From: an uncultured Oscillospiraceae bacterium
Lineage (GTDB): Bacteria; Bacillota; Clostridia; Oscillospirales; Acutalibacteraceae
DNA: 64,000 nucleotides
NCBI GenBank assembly: GCA_902492045.1
Contig: CABUKB010000001.1
Span: 248,001-312,000, forward strand
Direction of reading: 5' to 3'
A program made the translations under genes and the position numbers. Positions within the stretch are counted from its first letter, which is position 1; each line of letters starts with the position of its first letter. The notes below the pieces were generated by a model. The model was not told the origin of the DNA and made no database searches. It saw only the letters and a list, made by a program, of their open reading frames with translations. This document shows positions 53,145-61,789 of this stretch, in pieces.

Positions 53145-53625
53145 GAACAAGCAAAAAACCGTCAAGATTCCCACCGGTATCCGTCTGCTCATGCGCCGTT
53201 GCTGTCATGCCGTTTTGGAGTTGGAACATTTCGAGGGTTCCGCCGAGGTCGATATCTCCATCGTGGACAACAAAGAAATCCGGGAGATTAATCGGGAGCA
53301 CCGGAAAATCGACGCTGTAACCGACGTGCTGTCTTTCCCGCTCGGGGAAAACGGGCACTATGACGTTCATCCCGAGACCGGCGCCAAGCAGCTCGGCGAC
53401 ATCGTTATCTCCATCGAGCGGGCGGTGGTCCAGGCCGAGCAATACGGGCATTCCCTCCAGCGGGAAATGGGATACCTGACGGTCCACTCCATGCTTCACC
53501 TGCTTGGCTACGACCATGTGAACGGCGGACTGGATGCCGTCCGGATGCGGGAAAAAGAAGAGGCCGTCATGACGTCGGTCGGGCTGCCTCGCGGCGAGAG
53601 CTACGTCATGATGGACGACCGTTGA
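53119..53625 (+). CDS. ybeY: Endoribonuclease YbeY
   Basis: A 168-residue zinc metalloprotein for rRNA maturation and ribosome quality control. The metal motif H-x3-H-x5-H is seen in HSMLHLLGYDH, with TDVLSFPLG before it. ATG at 53119 lies inside the phoH end, so translation is probably coupled. The order phoH-ybeY-dgkA-era is the usual one. Confidence 0.94.
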   Translation: MEKIKVVIENKQKTVKIPTGIRLLMRRCCHAVLELEHFEGSAEVDISIVDNKEIREINREHRKIDAVTDVLSFPLGENGHYDVHPETGAKQLGDIVISIERAVVQAEQYGHSLQREMGYLTVHSMLHLLGYDHVNGGLDAVRMREKEEAVMTSVGLPRGESYVMMDDR

Positions 53626-53672
53626 ACATACCCCTGCGTTTTTCACCACACCGACGATACGAGGGGACCGGT

Positions 53673-54143
53673 ATGGCCTTTATCAAATGCTTCGGATATG
53701 CCGCGAGAGGCGTCTGGTACTGTGTGCGGCATGAACGGAATTTCCGCATCCATCTTTGCATCGGTGCTTATGTGTTCGGATTCGCCCCTTATTTTTCCCT
53801 AAGCCGGGCGGAGTGGGCTGCTTTGCTCATTTTGACGGCATTGGTTTTGTGCGCCGAAGCGGTGAACACTGCAGTCGAACGGGCGGTCGATCTCGTTTCC
53901 AGGGAGCGGCGCCCTCTGGCCCGGGCCGCTAAAGATGCATCGGCGGGGGCCGTTCTGCTCTGCGCCGCCGCGGCGGTTGCCGTGGGGATTTTGTTTTTTG
54001 CCCGTGCCGACATATGGCGGCATATTGGGGCGGATCTTCTTGCGAATCCGTTGAAACTCGTCCTGCTTCTCCTCTCCCTTCCTCTTGCTCTGGTTTTCAT
54101 TCTCTGCGGCGGCGCGAAAAAGCGACCGGGGGACGCCGCATAA
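53673..54143 (+). CDS. dgkA: Undecaprenol/diacylglycerol kinase
   Basis: A 156-residue membrane kinase of the DgkA family, with E-x6-NTAVE-x-AVD in helix 2 and 3 (EAVNTAVERAVDL) that binds metal and substrate. The Gram-positive form makes undecaprenyl phosphate for wall synthesis. The C-terminal helix and Lys-rich tail (about 120-156) extend past the usual 120-130 residues. ATG at 53673 follows GAGGGG. Confidence 0.9.
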   Translation: MAFIKCFGYAARGVWYCVRHERNFRIHLCIGAYVFGFAPYFSLSRAEWAALLILTALVLCAEAVNTAVERAVDLVSRERRPLARAAKDASAGAVLLCAAAAVAVGILFFARADIWRHIGADLLANPLKLVLLLLSLPLALVFILCGGAKKRPGDAA

Positions 54144-54182
54144 ATCGCCAATCCCTAAGACATGTGAGAAAGTGAGTCCCGT

Positions 54183-55082
54183 ATGAACACTCGATCTGCT
54201 TTTGTCGCCATTGTGGGACGGCCCAACGTGGGCAAGTCGTCTCTTCTCAACGCCATCATCGGCCGGAAGGTTGCGATTGTGTCCGACAAGCCTCAAACCA
54301 CCCGCACCCGCATTATGGGGGTGTATACCAAGGGGGCGCTCCAGCTCGTTTTTCTGGACACGCCCGGGGCGCACCGTCCCCGCACCCGTTTAGGGGATTT
54401 TATGGTCAAGTCCATCGGCGAGGCGGTCTCCGGCGTGGACGCGGGCGTCCTGGTGGTGGAACCCCGCCCGATAATCCGGGAGGAGGAGCGGCAGCTTCTG
54501 CAACAGCTGCGGGCGCAGAAGTTGCCGATCATTCTGGTTATCAATAAAATGGATACTTTGGAGGATAAGACCGCCCTCCTCCCCTGTATGGATGCCTGGC
54601 GCAGCGAGGGGGAGTTTGCCTGCGTGCTGCCGCTCTCCGCCCTGACGGGCGAAGGGGTGGAGGCACTCCCGGACGAACTGGCGGCCTATGCGTTTGAAAG
54701 TCCGCATTTTTTCCCCGACGGCGCGGTCAGCGACCAGCCGGAACAGGTTCTGGCGGCGGAACTTCTGCGGGAAAAAATGCTTCTTTTCCTCCGCGACGAA
54801 ATCCCACACGGCATCGCCGTCACCATCGAATCTATGCGGGAACGGGAAACCGGCAAGGGGCCCCTTCTCGATATCGAAGCCAACATTTTTTGTGAAAAGG
54901 ATAGTCACAAGGGGATCATCATCGGCAAAAAAGGTGCGATGCTCAAACAGATCGCTTCCGCCGCCCGGCTGGAAATGGAAGATCTGTTCGGCGTCAAGGT
55001 CAATCTGCAATGCTGGCTCAAGGTCAAGGAAGACTGGCGGAACCGGCAGGGACTGCTCGCCGGTTTCGGATACAAATTGTAA
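54183..55082 (+). CDS. era: GTPase Era
   Basis: A 299-residue GTPase that helps 16S rRNA processing. G1 is GRPNVGKSS, G3 DTPGAHR, G4 NKMD, G5 SALTGEG. The C-terminal KH domain includes GIIIGKKGAMLKQI. The order ybeY-dgkA-era-recO is typical of Firmicutes. Start ATG at 54183 follows GAGAAAGTGAG. Confidence 0.96.
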   Translation: MNTRSAFVAIVGRPNVGKSSLLNAIIGRKVAIVSDKPQTTRTRIMGVYTKGALQLVFLDTPGAHRPRTRLGDFMVKSIGEAVSGVDAGVLVVEPRPIIREEERQLLQQLRAQKLPIILVINKMDTLEDKTALLPCMDAWRSEGEFACVLPLSALTGEGVEALPDELAAYAFESPHFFPDGAVSDQPEQVLAAELLREKMLLFLRDEIPHGIAVTIESMRERETGKGPLLDIEANIFCEKDSHKGIIIGKKGAMLKQIASAARLEMEDLFGVKVNLQCWLKVKEDWRNRQGLLAGFGYKL

Positions 55083-55267
55083 ACCATTCCCCGGACCTTC
55101 TGTAAACCTTGCCCTTTGCGGCAGCATCCGTCTATGCCGTATAAATTGGCAGATTCTGCCGTCCACAGATTTCCGCGTATCATCCTTTGGTTTGGGCGCA
55201 TGGTAATAGTGCCGTCGCTTGACAAAACGACGTCTCACCATTACGATGCATGAACGGAGGACGAAGG

Positions 55268-55459
55268 ATGAAACGGGACAACTACTGGTCTGCCTTTGCC
55301 AAAACCGGCCGCATAGAGGACTATCTGCGATACTGCGGCGTGGATATTTATGAAAACGGCGTAAACGCCGTGTCCCCGCCCCGTCCACGGGAGGAGAAAC
55401 CGCCCTATGCGTCTGACAACCGACGCCCTGATCATCCGGGAAAACAACAACATCGGTGA
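55268..55459 (+). CDS. yqzL: YqzL-like small protein overlapping recO
   Basis: A 63-residue protein; the first 25 residues (KRDNYWSAFAKTGRIEDYL) match YqzL, a small protein coded between era and recO in many Firmicutes. The C-terminal half is longer and Pro/Arg-rich, and its DNA overlaps the recO start by 53 bases in another frame. ATG at 55268 follows GGAGGACGAAGG, which is a strong site. Function unknown. Confidence 0.7.
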   Translation: MKRDNYWSAFAKTGRIEDYLRYCGVDIYENGVNAVSPPRPREEKPPYASDNRRPDHPGKQQHR

Positions 55460-56156
55460 GTCCGACCGTTTTGTGACGGCTCTGACTCGGGAATGGGGTG
55501 CGGTCCACGCCTCTGCCAGAGGCGCCCGCACTCTCAAAAACCGGGGCAGTGTCGCCACCCGGCTCCTGTCCTATTCCCGTCTGACCCTGCGCGAGGGACG
55601 GAACCGGGATAAATACATAATCGAGGACGCGCGGCCGCTGCGCGTCTTTTTTGACATTCACGGGGATATCGCCCGTCTGACCCTGGCACAGTATTTCTGC
55701 GAACTTGCGGGCGTCCTTGCCCCCAGAGAAGAGCCGGCAGAGGAACACCTCCGCCTGCTTCTCAACGCACTGCATTTTCTATCCGAGGGCAAAAAGGATA
55801 TTCCTCTGATCAAAGCGGTGGTGGAGCTGCGCCTGCTCACGCTGTCCGGCTATATGCCGGATCTGACGGCGTGTTCCGTCTGCCGGGGCGGTGCCGACGG
55901 CCCCGTTTGGTTCCTGCCCCGGGACGGTATCCTCCGCTGCAACCGGTGCGAGAAGCCGGGAGACGCGCTGCCCCTGACCCCCGCTCTGCTGGCCGCCATG
56001 CGGCATATCGTATACGCGCCGTTTGAAAAATGCTTCGCCTTTCAGGTCCCGCAGGAGACTGCGTCTGCTCTGACGCAGACGGTGGAGACCTTTCTGCTTT
56101 GTCAGCTTGGCCGGAATTTTCAAACACTGCAATTCTATCACGGTCTGGACGCCTGA
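55407..56156 (+). CDS. recO: DNA repair protein RecO
   Basis: A 249-residue protein that loads RecA with RecR in recombination. It has an N-terminal OB fold (TTDALIIRENNNIGESDRF) and a C-terminal helical region with a zinc site, C-x2-C (CSVC near 155) and CNRC near 178. ATG at 55407 follows GGGAGGAGAAACCGCCCT. Confidence 0.93.
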   Translation: MRLTTDALIIRENNNIGESDRFVTALTREWGAVHASARGARTLKNRGSVATRLLSYSRLTLREGRNRDKYIIEDARPLRVFFDIHGDIARLTLAQYFCELAGVLAPREEPAEEHLRLLLNALHFLSEGKKDIPLIKAVVELRLLTLSGYMPDLTACSVCRGGADGPVWFLPRDGILRCNRCEKPGDALPLTPALLAAMRHIVYAPFEKCFAFQVPQETASALTQTVETFLLCQLGRNFQTLQFYHGLDA

Positions 56157-56213
56157 TCCGTCCAAAGCCGCTTGGCCGCCCAATGGGCGCTACACCAGAA
56201 AGGAACCGACATC

Positions 56214-58595
56214 ATGATGAACCGACATGCCAAAGCACTCGAACTCGACAAGGTACTCGCCCTGCTTGAAATGGAGACCGGCTGCGCCGATGCCGCCTGT
56301 CTGGCGCGGGAACTCGAGCCTGCCTCGTCTTTATTTAAAGCCAAACAGCTCATGAGGGAAACCGACGACGCCTGCCAGCTGATGGCACGGTTCGGCGCTC
56401 CATCCTTCGGGCAGATGAAGAACGTCGATAACGCCCTGCGGCGGGCGGAAGCCGGGGCTTCCCTATCCCTGCGGGAATTGCTGGACATAGCGGAGACCCT
56501 GCGGGTGATCCGCTCGGTGTCCGATTGGCGCCGCCACTGCGAGGGAATGGAAACCAGCCTGGACGACCGCTTCTCCGCCCTGGCACCGAACAAGTATCTG
56601 GAGGAAAAAATCGCCGCCATTGTGGTGTCGGAAGAGGAGATCGACGATAACGCCTCTCCCACCCTGGCCGGTATCCGGCGCAAAATGAGGGCCGCTACGC
56701 TGCGCATCCGGGAACACCTCGACCGCATGGTCCGTTCTCCCGCTTATCAAAAACTTCTGCAGGATCCGATTGTTACCATCCGGGACGGCCGCTTTGTCGT
56801 CCCGGTGAAAGCCGAACACCGGGCGGAGGTGCCCGGGCTGGTCCACGACACCTCGGCTTCGGGGGCGACGGTGTTTATCGAACCGATGGGATCGGTGGAG
56901 GCAAACAACGAATTAAAAGTCCTCGAAAGCCGGGAAAGGGCCGAGATCGAGCGCATCATCGAGGAATTGTCCGGCGAAACCGGCGGCTTTGCCGACGCGA
57001 TTGCCGCCGATTATCACATCCTTGTCGAATTGAACCTGATTTTCGCCAAGGCGCGCCTTGCCTATAAGATGAAGGCGGTCTGCCCCCATCTGACCGACGA
57101 CAGGCGGATCCGACTCCGTCACGCCCGTCATCCTCTGCTCGACCCACAAAAGGCGGTTCCCATCGACGTGGAACTGGGCGGGGCCTTCGATACCCTTGTC
57201 ATCACCGGCCCCAATACCGGGGGCAAGACCGTCACCCTGAAAACCATCGGACTGCTCACCCTCATGGCCATGTGCGGCTTGCTGCCTCCGGTGGACGACG
57301 GCAGTTCCCTTTCATTTTTCCCGTCGGTACTGGCGGACATCGGAGATGAACAGTCGATTGAACAGTCCCTCTCCACTTTTTCCGCCCATATGACCAACAT
57401 CACCCGGATCCTGAACGACGCGGACGAGGGCAGCCTCGTTCTTCTCGACGAATTGGGGGCGGGCACCGACCCGGTCGAGGGGGCGGCCTTGGCCATTGCC
57501 ATCCTGGAGCGGCTGCGGGATAAGGGGGCTCGAATCGCCGCCACCACCCACTATGCGGAACTGAAGGCCTATGCTATCCAATCTCCCGGCGTGGAAAACG
57601 GAAGCTGTGAATTCGATGTGTCGACCCTGCGGCCCACCTACCGCCTTCTCGTGGGTATCCCGGGACGTTCGAACGCCTTTGCCATCGCGGAACGATTGGG
57701 CATGGATCCGGCGGTGGTATCCCATGCAAGAGAGCGCATCTCCGGCGATGACCGGCGGCTGGAGGATGTCGTCACCGAGCTGGAAAACCGCCGCCAGGCA
57801 TTGGAGGACGAATGGAAGGCCGCGCGGCAGGCGGCTCACGACGCTGAAGACGCTAAAAAACGCTCTGAAACGGAGTTGGCCGAGATCGACCGGCTCAGGG
57901 AGAAGGAATTGCAGCAGGCCAGAGACGAAGCCAGGCGCCTGCTCGAACGGGCCAGGGGTGAGGCGGAGGCCCTCATCCGGGAACTCGATGACCTGCGCAA
58001 ACAAAAAAACGCTGCGGATTTCAGTGCCCGGGCTCAGGAGGCCAAAAGCCGTCTGCGTTCCCGGTTAAACGCTGCGGAAAGCGCAGCGGATCCGATCCCA
58101 AAGCGCCGCGGGGAATCTTATGTCCTGCCCCGCCCTTTGAAGCAGGGGGACACGGTTGTCCTGACGGATCTGGGCAAGGAAGCCACCGTGCTATCCGGGC
58201 CCGACTCGAGCGGCAACGTTGAGGTGCAGGCCGGCATTGTCCGCACCCGCATTCCGTTGTCCAGCCTGCGTCTGGTCGAGGAACGAAAACCGTCTTACCC
58301 CTCTCCAACCAAAGGACGGGCTGTTCCCCGGGGCGAGAGTCGCGCCACCCGCTCAGTAAGGACGGAACTCGATCTGCGCGGGCAGACCACCGACGAGGCC
58401 CTTCTTGAAGTGGACCGGTTTATCGACGATGCGGTCATGTCGGGCCTTGGCCAGATCACCATCATCCACGGCAAGGGCACGGGTGCCCTGCGGACCGCGA
58501 TCCACGCCCATCTGCGCACCCATCCGTCGGTCAAATCCTACCGGCTCGGGACCTTCGGCGAGGGGGAAAGCGGAGTCACAATTGTGGATATATAA
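56214..58595 (+). CDS. mutS2: Endonuclease MutS2
   Basis: A 793-residue MutS2. The ATPase core has GPNTGGKTVTLKT (Walker A, about 335), LLDELGAGTDP and STFSAHM, the coiled-coil region runs at about 520-640, and the C-terminal Smr domain has LDLRGQTTDEALLEVDRF and IIHGKGTGALR. MutS2 limits recombination and rescues stalled ribosomes in B. subtilis. ATG at 56214 (or 56217) follows AAAGGAACC. Last gene of the string. Confidence 0.95.
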   Translation: MMNRHAKALELDKVLALLEMETGCADAACLARELEPASSLFKAKQLMRETDDACQLMARFGAPSFGQMKNVDNALRRAEAGASLSLRELLDIAETLRVIRSVSDWRRHCEGMETSLDDRFSALAPNKYLEEKIAAIVVSEEEIDDNASPTLAGIRRKMRAATLRIREHLDRMVRSPAYQKLLQDPIVTIRDGRFVVPVKAEHRAEVPGLVHDTSASGATVFIEPMGSVEANNELKVLESRERAEIERIIEELSGETGGFADAIAADYHILVELNLIFAKARLAYKMKAVCPHLTDDRRIRLRHARHPLLDPQKAVPIDVELGGAFDTLVITGPNTGGKTVTLKTIGLLTLMAMCGLLPPVDDGSSLSFFPSVLADIGDEQSIEQSLSTFSAHMTNITRILNDADEGSLVLLDELGAGTDPVEGAALAIAILERLRDKGARIAATTHYAELKAYAIQSPGVENGSCEFDVSTLRPTYRLLVGIPGRSNAFAIAERLGMDPAVVSHARERISGDDRRLEDVVTELENRRQALEDEWKAARQAAHDAEDAKKRSETELAEIDRLREKELQQARDEARRLLERARGEAEALIRELDDLRKQKNAADFSARAQEAKSRLRSRLNAAESAADPIPKRRGESYVLPRPLKQGDTVVLTDLGKEATVLSGPDSSGNVEVQAGIVRTRIPLSSLRLVEERKPSYPSPTKGRAVPRGESRATRSVRTELDLRGQTTDEALLEVDRFIDDAVMSGLGQITIIHGKGTGALRTAIHAHLRTHPSVKSYRLGTFGEGESGVTIVDI

Positions 58596-58878
58596 TCCCC
58601 GCGCACGCTGTGCGGAAAAACGCGGCAAGATAGAATGCGCCGTCCGTTCGGCCCGCCTAAGCGTACACGTTCGATTTTAGCCTTTGTCAAAAAGGCTTGA
58701 GTCGCGGACCCTGACGCGTCCCGCCGGACGCGAAAGCCTTCATGAGACGAAGCGCAGGAAAGGCGCAAAACGTCTGGGGGTATGGCGCGGCGGGGAACTC
58801 TCGCCGGGAGTTCTGGCGTTTTCAAGGGACACCGGGTTTGGACATCTGCCCGTTCCCTTCCAAGTTTTTGACGGCCTG

Positions 58879-58909
58879 GAGAGGCGGCTTGAATAAGCCG
58901 CCTCTCTTT
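58879..58909 (+). terminator. Terminator after the structured region
   Basis: Perfect 12-bp stem GAGAGGCGGCTT / AAGCCGCCTCTC with GAAT loop, then TTTG. It ends either the mutS2 transcript or a small RNA. Confidence 0.75.
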
Positions 58910-58999
58910 GTCATTTATGCCCTAAAGGAGTGCCTCACGACAGAGGTTTTCGAGCCGTTTCCCAGGGAATATCGTCCTGCACAAGGCGTTTTAAACAAG

Positions 59000-59036
59000 A
59001 AACCCGGCCTGAAATCTCCGTTTCCAGGCCGGGTTT
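59000..59036 (-). terminator. Terminator of the small RHH-like gene
   Basis: 12-bp stem (59000-59011 with 59025-59036); on the minus strand it is followed by TTTCTTG. Confidence 0.65.
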
Positions 59037-59050
59037 TGGATGGGCGCTAT

Positions 59051-59257
59051 TTATTTTTGGAAATTCTGCTCTTTTTCCATATCGTTTTGAATCAGAGCTT
59101 GGATATAGTCCGCCAGACAAATGCCCTTTTTCCTGGCATAGTCCATGATCTTTTGTTTTTGTCCCCTCGGCACCCAGATGCGTATCGGCTCCATCAGCTC
59201 CGACACATATGGCTCCTCACAGGCTTTTTCGCGGGCCGTCATATCCACCCTCCTCAT
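59051..59257 (-). CDS. Small ribbon-helix-helix-like protein
   Basis: A 68-residue protein with a basic strand (PIRIWVPRGQKQKIMDYARK) followed by two helices (GICLADYIQALIQNDMEKEQ), like Arc/CopG-type folds. It could bind DNA, but no partner is visible, so antitoxin is only a possibility. The start codon at 59257 lacks a very strong site. Confidence 0.5.
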   Translation of the reverse strand: MRRVDMTAREKACEEPYVSELMEPIRIWVPRGQKQKIMDYARKKGICLADYIQALIQNDMEKEQNFQK

Positions 59258-59584
59258 CTTCTTACCGCTTGCTGGGGCTTTCCTGCGATCCAGGTCTTAG
59301 AATTAGAAACCGGCCGGGCTGGGACCACGCGTCCGCATACACGTGGTCCGCCCGGTCGGCCGGAAGTGAGGTCAAGGGCGGGTTTCAAAACCCCTCTAAC
59401 TTCAAATGCCCGGCCTCTGGCATTGGCCAGGGCCGCCGCACGAAATTCACCGCAATTTCGGCGATTTTTACCATAACCGCCCTTTTTTCCCTAATTTCCT
59501 TGAGGGTATTATACCATTACGGCACGGCCTTCTGCAATGCAAACTGGATGTCTAAATCACAATTTCCTTTGTCCGTTTGACAAT
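59258..59584 (-). other. Long leader with hairpin
   Basis: This 327-base stretch contains a long imperfect hairpin at 59310-59363 (GGACCACG / CGTGGTCC at the tip, CCGGGC / GCCCGG below it) and a promoter facing the RHH-like gene, so the mRNA would have a leader of about 240 bases. Confidence 0.4.
59508..59537 (-). promoter_or_regulatory. Candidate promoter of the RHH-like gene
   Basis: Minus strand: TTGCAG (59532-59537), 18-base spacer, TATAAT (59508-59513). Confidence 0.5.
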
Positions 59585-60382
59585 TTAGTATCCAAATACC
59601 AAAATCCGGCAGATTCCGGCGAAATCGCGGATCCAATAGCTTCCAATCAGATGCCCCGGCGTGTGTGCCGTCAGTGCCCCGATGGTTTCAAACCCGGCCT
59701 CTTGGGCATAGAGCTTGGCCCGCAGTTGGTGGAATTCCTGCGTGGCGATGACCACCGCTTCAGAAAGGCCCTGCCGCTCGATCACCTCGCGGCTCATCTG
59801 CAAATTCTCCCTTGTATTGGTAGAGCGGTCCTCGAGAAAAATGCGGGAACCCTCGATCCCGTGCTCCACCAGATAACGTTTCATCGCCTCGGCTTCCGAC
59901 AGGCTTTCCTCTTCATTTTGTCCGCCCGAAACCACGCAGGAAGCCTCCGGGTGCGCTTTTAAGTACGCGGCCGCTGTCTCCAAACGCCCCTCCAGCATGG
60001 GACTGGGCTTTTCCCCACGCAGAGCAGCACCCAATACGATCACCGTGGCATCCGGCGGCGGTGGCGCGCACGCCGCAGCCGCCATGAAACCTGATACCAC
60101 TAAAAACAGCAGTGCCAGCGCCGAGCCGCCAGCGCATAGGAAACTCAAACCAATCCGGCCGGCTCGATGTTTCCATAAACGGCGGACCCACCGCGCCAAA
60201 ACAGGATAGAAAATACCGGCGGCCAAACACGCCAGTCCCGCCAGAAGCAGCACCACACAGCCGGTATGGAACCGGCTGGTGTATACAGGGGCCAGCCCCC
60301 AGGCAAACAGCAGGATACCGACTGCGCCGAGCGCAAATCGGACGAAAACCCGCTTATGGATCCGACGGCCGGTGTGCAACAT
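59585..60382 (-). CDS. YdcF/DUF218-family membrane protein
   Basis: 265 residues with three helices (about 13-32, 40-60, 82-108) followed by a DUF218 domain with VIVLGAALRGEKPSPML, CVVSGGQNEEESLSEAEAM and STNTRENLQMS, typical of YdcF/SanA/ElyC. Such proteins affect wall or envelope function. ATG at 60382 follows GGAGGAGAG; a TTG at 60397 would add 5 residues. Confidence 0.88.
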   Translation of the reverse strand: MLHTGRRIHKRVFVRFALGAVGILLFAWGLAPVYTSRFHTGCVVLLLAGLACLAAGIFYPVLARWVRRLWKHRAGRIGLSFLCAGGSALALLFLVVSGFMAAAACAPPPPDATVIVLGAALRGEKPSPMLEGRLETAAAYLKAHPEASCVVSGGQNEEESLSEAEAMKRYLVEHGIEGSRIFLEDRSTNTRENLQMSREVIERQGLSEAVVIATQEFHQLRAKLYAQEAGFETIGALTAHTPGHLIGSYWIRDFAGICRILVFGY

Positions 60383-60535
60383 GCCTCTCTCCTCCAAACA
60401 GCTAAATCTTTCTCTGCCCGTTGTCGGAAACGGTTTGGTTTTTTCCTCTCAGGGCGGCCAGAAATTCCGGCCTTTTTCCACCGCCGGGCAGAGCGGTTTC
60501 ATCTGGCGGTACTCTCGGCTTTTCGGCGTGATCCA

Positions 60536-60568
60536 AAACGGCGCCCGCTTATAAAGCGGGCGCCGTTT
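60536..60568 (-). terminator. Terminator of gapA
   Basis: Perfect 15-bp stem (60536-60550 with 60554-60568) and ATA loop, 19 bases after the gapA stop on the minus strand. The tail has TTT only. Confidence 0.75.
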
Positions 60569-60587
60569 GTCTCAGGAAAGGCCGGAC

Positions 60588-61601
60588 TCAGCCCAGTTCG
60601 GCAAAGTATTTGATGGTGCGCACCATCTGGCTGGTGTAAGAATTCTCATTGTCGTACCAGGAAACCACCTTGACCAGCGTCTGGCCGTTCGGCATATCCA
60701 TGACCTTGGTCTGAGTGGCATCGAACAGAGAACCGACGGTGATGCCGATGACATCGGAGGATACGATCTCATCCTCGTTATATCCGAAGGAATCGGAAGC
60801 TGCCGCTTTCATGGCGGCGTTAACATCGTCGGCGGTGACTTTGCCCTCGACAATGGCGATCAGTTCGGTGGTGGAACCGGTGCAGACCGGTACGCGCTGG
60901 GCAGCCCCGTCCAGCTTACCGGCGAGTTCCGGAATAACCAGGCCGATCGCCTTGGCGGCGCCGGTGGAGTTCGGCACAATATTCACAGCGGCGGCACGGG
61001 CACGGCGCAGGTCGCCTTTGCGGTGCGGGCCGTCCAGAACCATCTGGTCGCCGGTATACGCATGGATCGTGGTCATGTAGCCCTTGACGATGGGCGCCAG
61101 CTTATTCAGGGTATTCGCCATAGGGGCGAGACAGTTGGTGGTGCAGGAGGCGGCCGAGATGATGGTGTCCTCCTTCTTCAGGGTCTTTTCATTGACACTG
61201 AATACCACGGTCGGCAGATCGTTGCCGGCCGGGGCCGAAATCACGACTTTCTTGGCGCCCGCATCAATATGGGCCTGGGCCTTCGCTTTGGACGTATAAA
61301 AACCGGTACATTCGAGTACGACATCCACCCCGATCTCGCTCCAGGGCAGATCCGCCGCATTTTTCTCGGAATAAATCCGGATTTCCTTGCCGTCCACGAC
61401 GATGGAAGACTCCTTGGCAACGACGGTATCGGCCTTTTCATAGCGGCCCTGGGCGGAATCGTACTTGAGCAAATGCGCCAGCATCTTGGGATCGGTCAGA
61501 TCGTTGATCGCGACGATTTCGTACCCCGGAGCCCCAAACATCTGCCGGAAAGCCAGGCGGCCGATACGGCCGAAACCGTTGATTGCTACTTTCACTGCCA
61601 T
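60588..61601 (-). CDS. gapA: Glyceraldehyde-3-phosphate dehydrogenase
   Basis: A 337-residue type I GAPDH. The NAD fold starts VAINGFGRIGRLAFR, the active site is SAASCTTNCLAP with Cys153, and the C-terminal part has SWYDNENSYTSQMV. It works in glycolysis. Its own promoter (TTGAAA-17-TAAAAT) and terminator make it monocistronic. ATG follows TGGAGG. Confidence 0.97.
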   Translation of the reverse strand: MAVKVAINGFGRIGRLAFRQMFGAPGYEIVAINDLTDPKMLAHLLKYDSAQGRYEKADTVVAKESSIVVDGKEIRIYSEKNAADLPWSEIGVDVVLECTGFYTSKAKAQAHIDAGAKKVVISAPAGNDLPTVVFSVNEKTLKKEDTIISAASCTTNCLAPMANTLNKLAPIVKGYMTTIHAYTGDQMVLDGPHRKGDLRRARAAAVNIVPNSTGAAKAIGLVIPELAGKLDGAAQRVPVCTGSTTELIAIVEGKVTADDVNAAMKAAASDSFGYNEDEIVSSDVIGITVGSLFDATQTKVMDMPNGQTLVKVVSWYDNENSYTSQMVRTIKYFAELG

Positions 61602-61635
61602 ATTTCAATAACCTCCATCATTTTAATCTGGTTTT

Positions 61636-61664
61636 ATTTTACCCGTTTCCTTCCTGTTTTTCAA
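61636..61664 (-). promoter_or_regulatory. Promoter of gapA
   Basis: Minus strand: TTGAAA (61659-61664), 17-base spacer, TAAAAT (61636-61641). Confidence 0.7.
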
Positions 61665-61789
61665 GAAGTTCGTCAATAAATTAACCGCCAGTTCATACTT
61701 TTGTGAGGTTTACCAAATCCGCCGATTATTCGGCGAAAAAGGGGTATAATAACGCCAAAGCCATTTAAGAATCACAACGGAGAATTCGC

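Larger units (their letters stand above)
58596..59050 (+). other. Structured intergenic region after mutS2
   Basis: A 455-base gap with no credible gene. From 58686 to 58872 the RNA could fold as nested helices: GTCAAAAA with TTTTTGAC (58686-58693 / 58865-58872), then CTTG with CAAG, AAAACG with CGTTTT (58767-58772 / 58817-58822), and GAACTC with GAGTTC. A terminator follows. It could be a non-coding RNA or part of a dispersed repeat; I cannot name it. Confidence 0.4.

Noticed and set aside
51999..53192. Minus-strand open frame of about 397 codons opposite phoH
   Set aside because: PhoH motifs are complete on the plus strand, and the minus frame has no recognisable domain.
54390..55775. Minus-strand open frame of about 461 codons opposite era and recO
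   Set aside because: It crosses three real genes and shows no protein-family features.
58600..58912. Known small RNA (6S, SRP RNA, RNase P RNA or tmRNA)
   Set aside because: The conserved cores of SRP RNA, RNase P RNA and tmRNA are absent, and a 6S-type central bubble could not be shown by eye.
58742..59476. Plus-strand open frame after mutS2
   Set aside because: It runs through two terminators and opposite the small RHH-like gene, without a start site.
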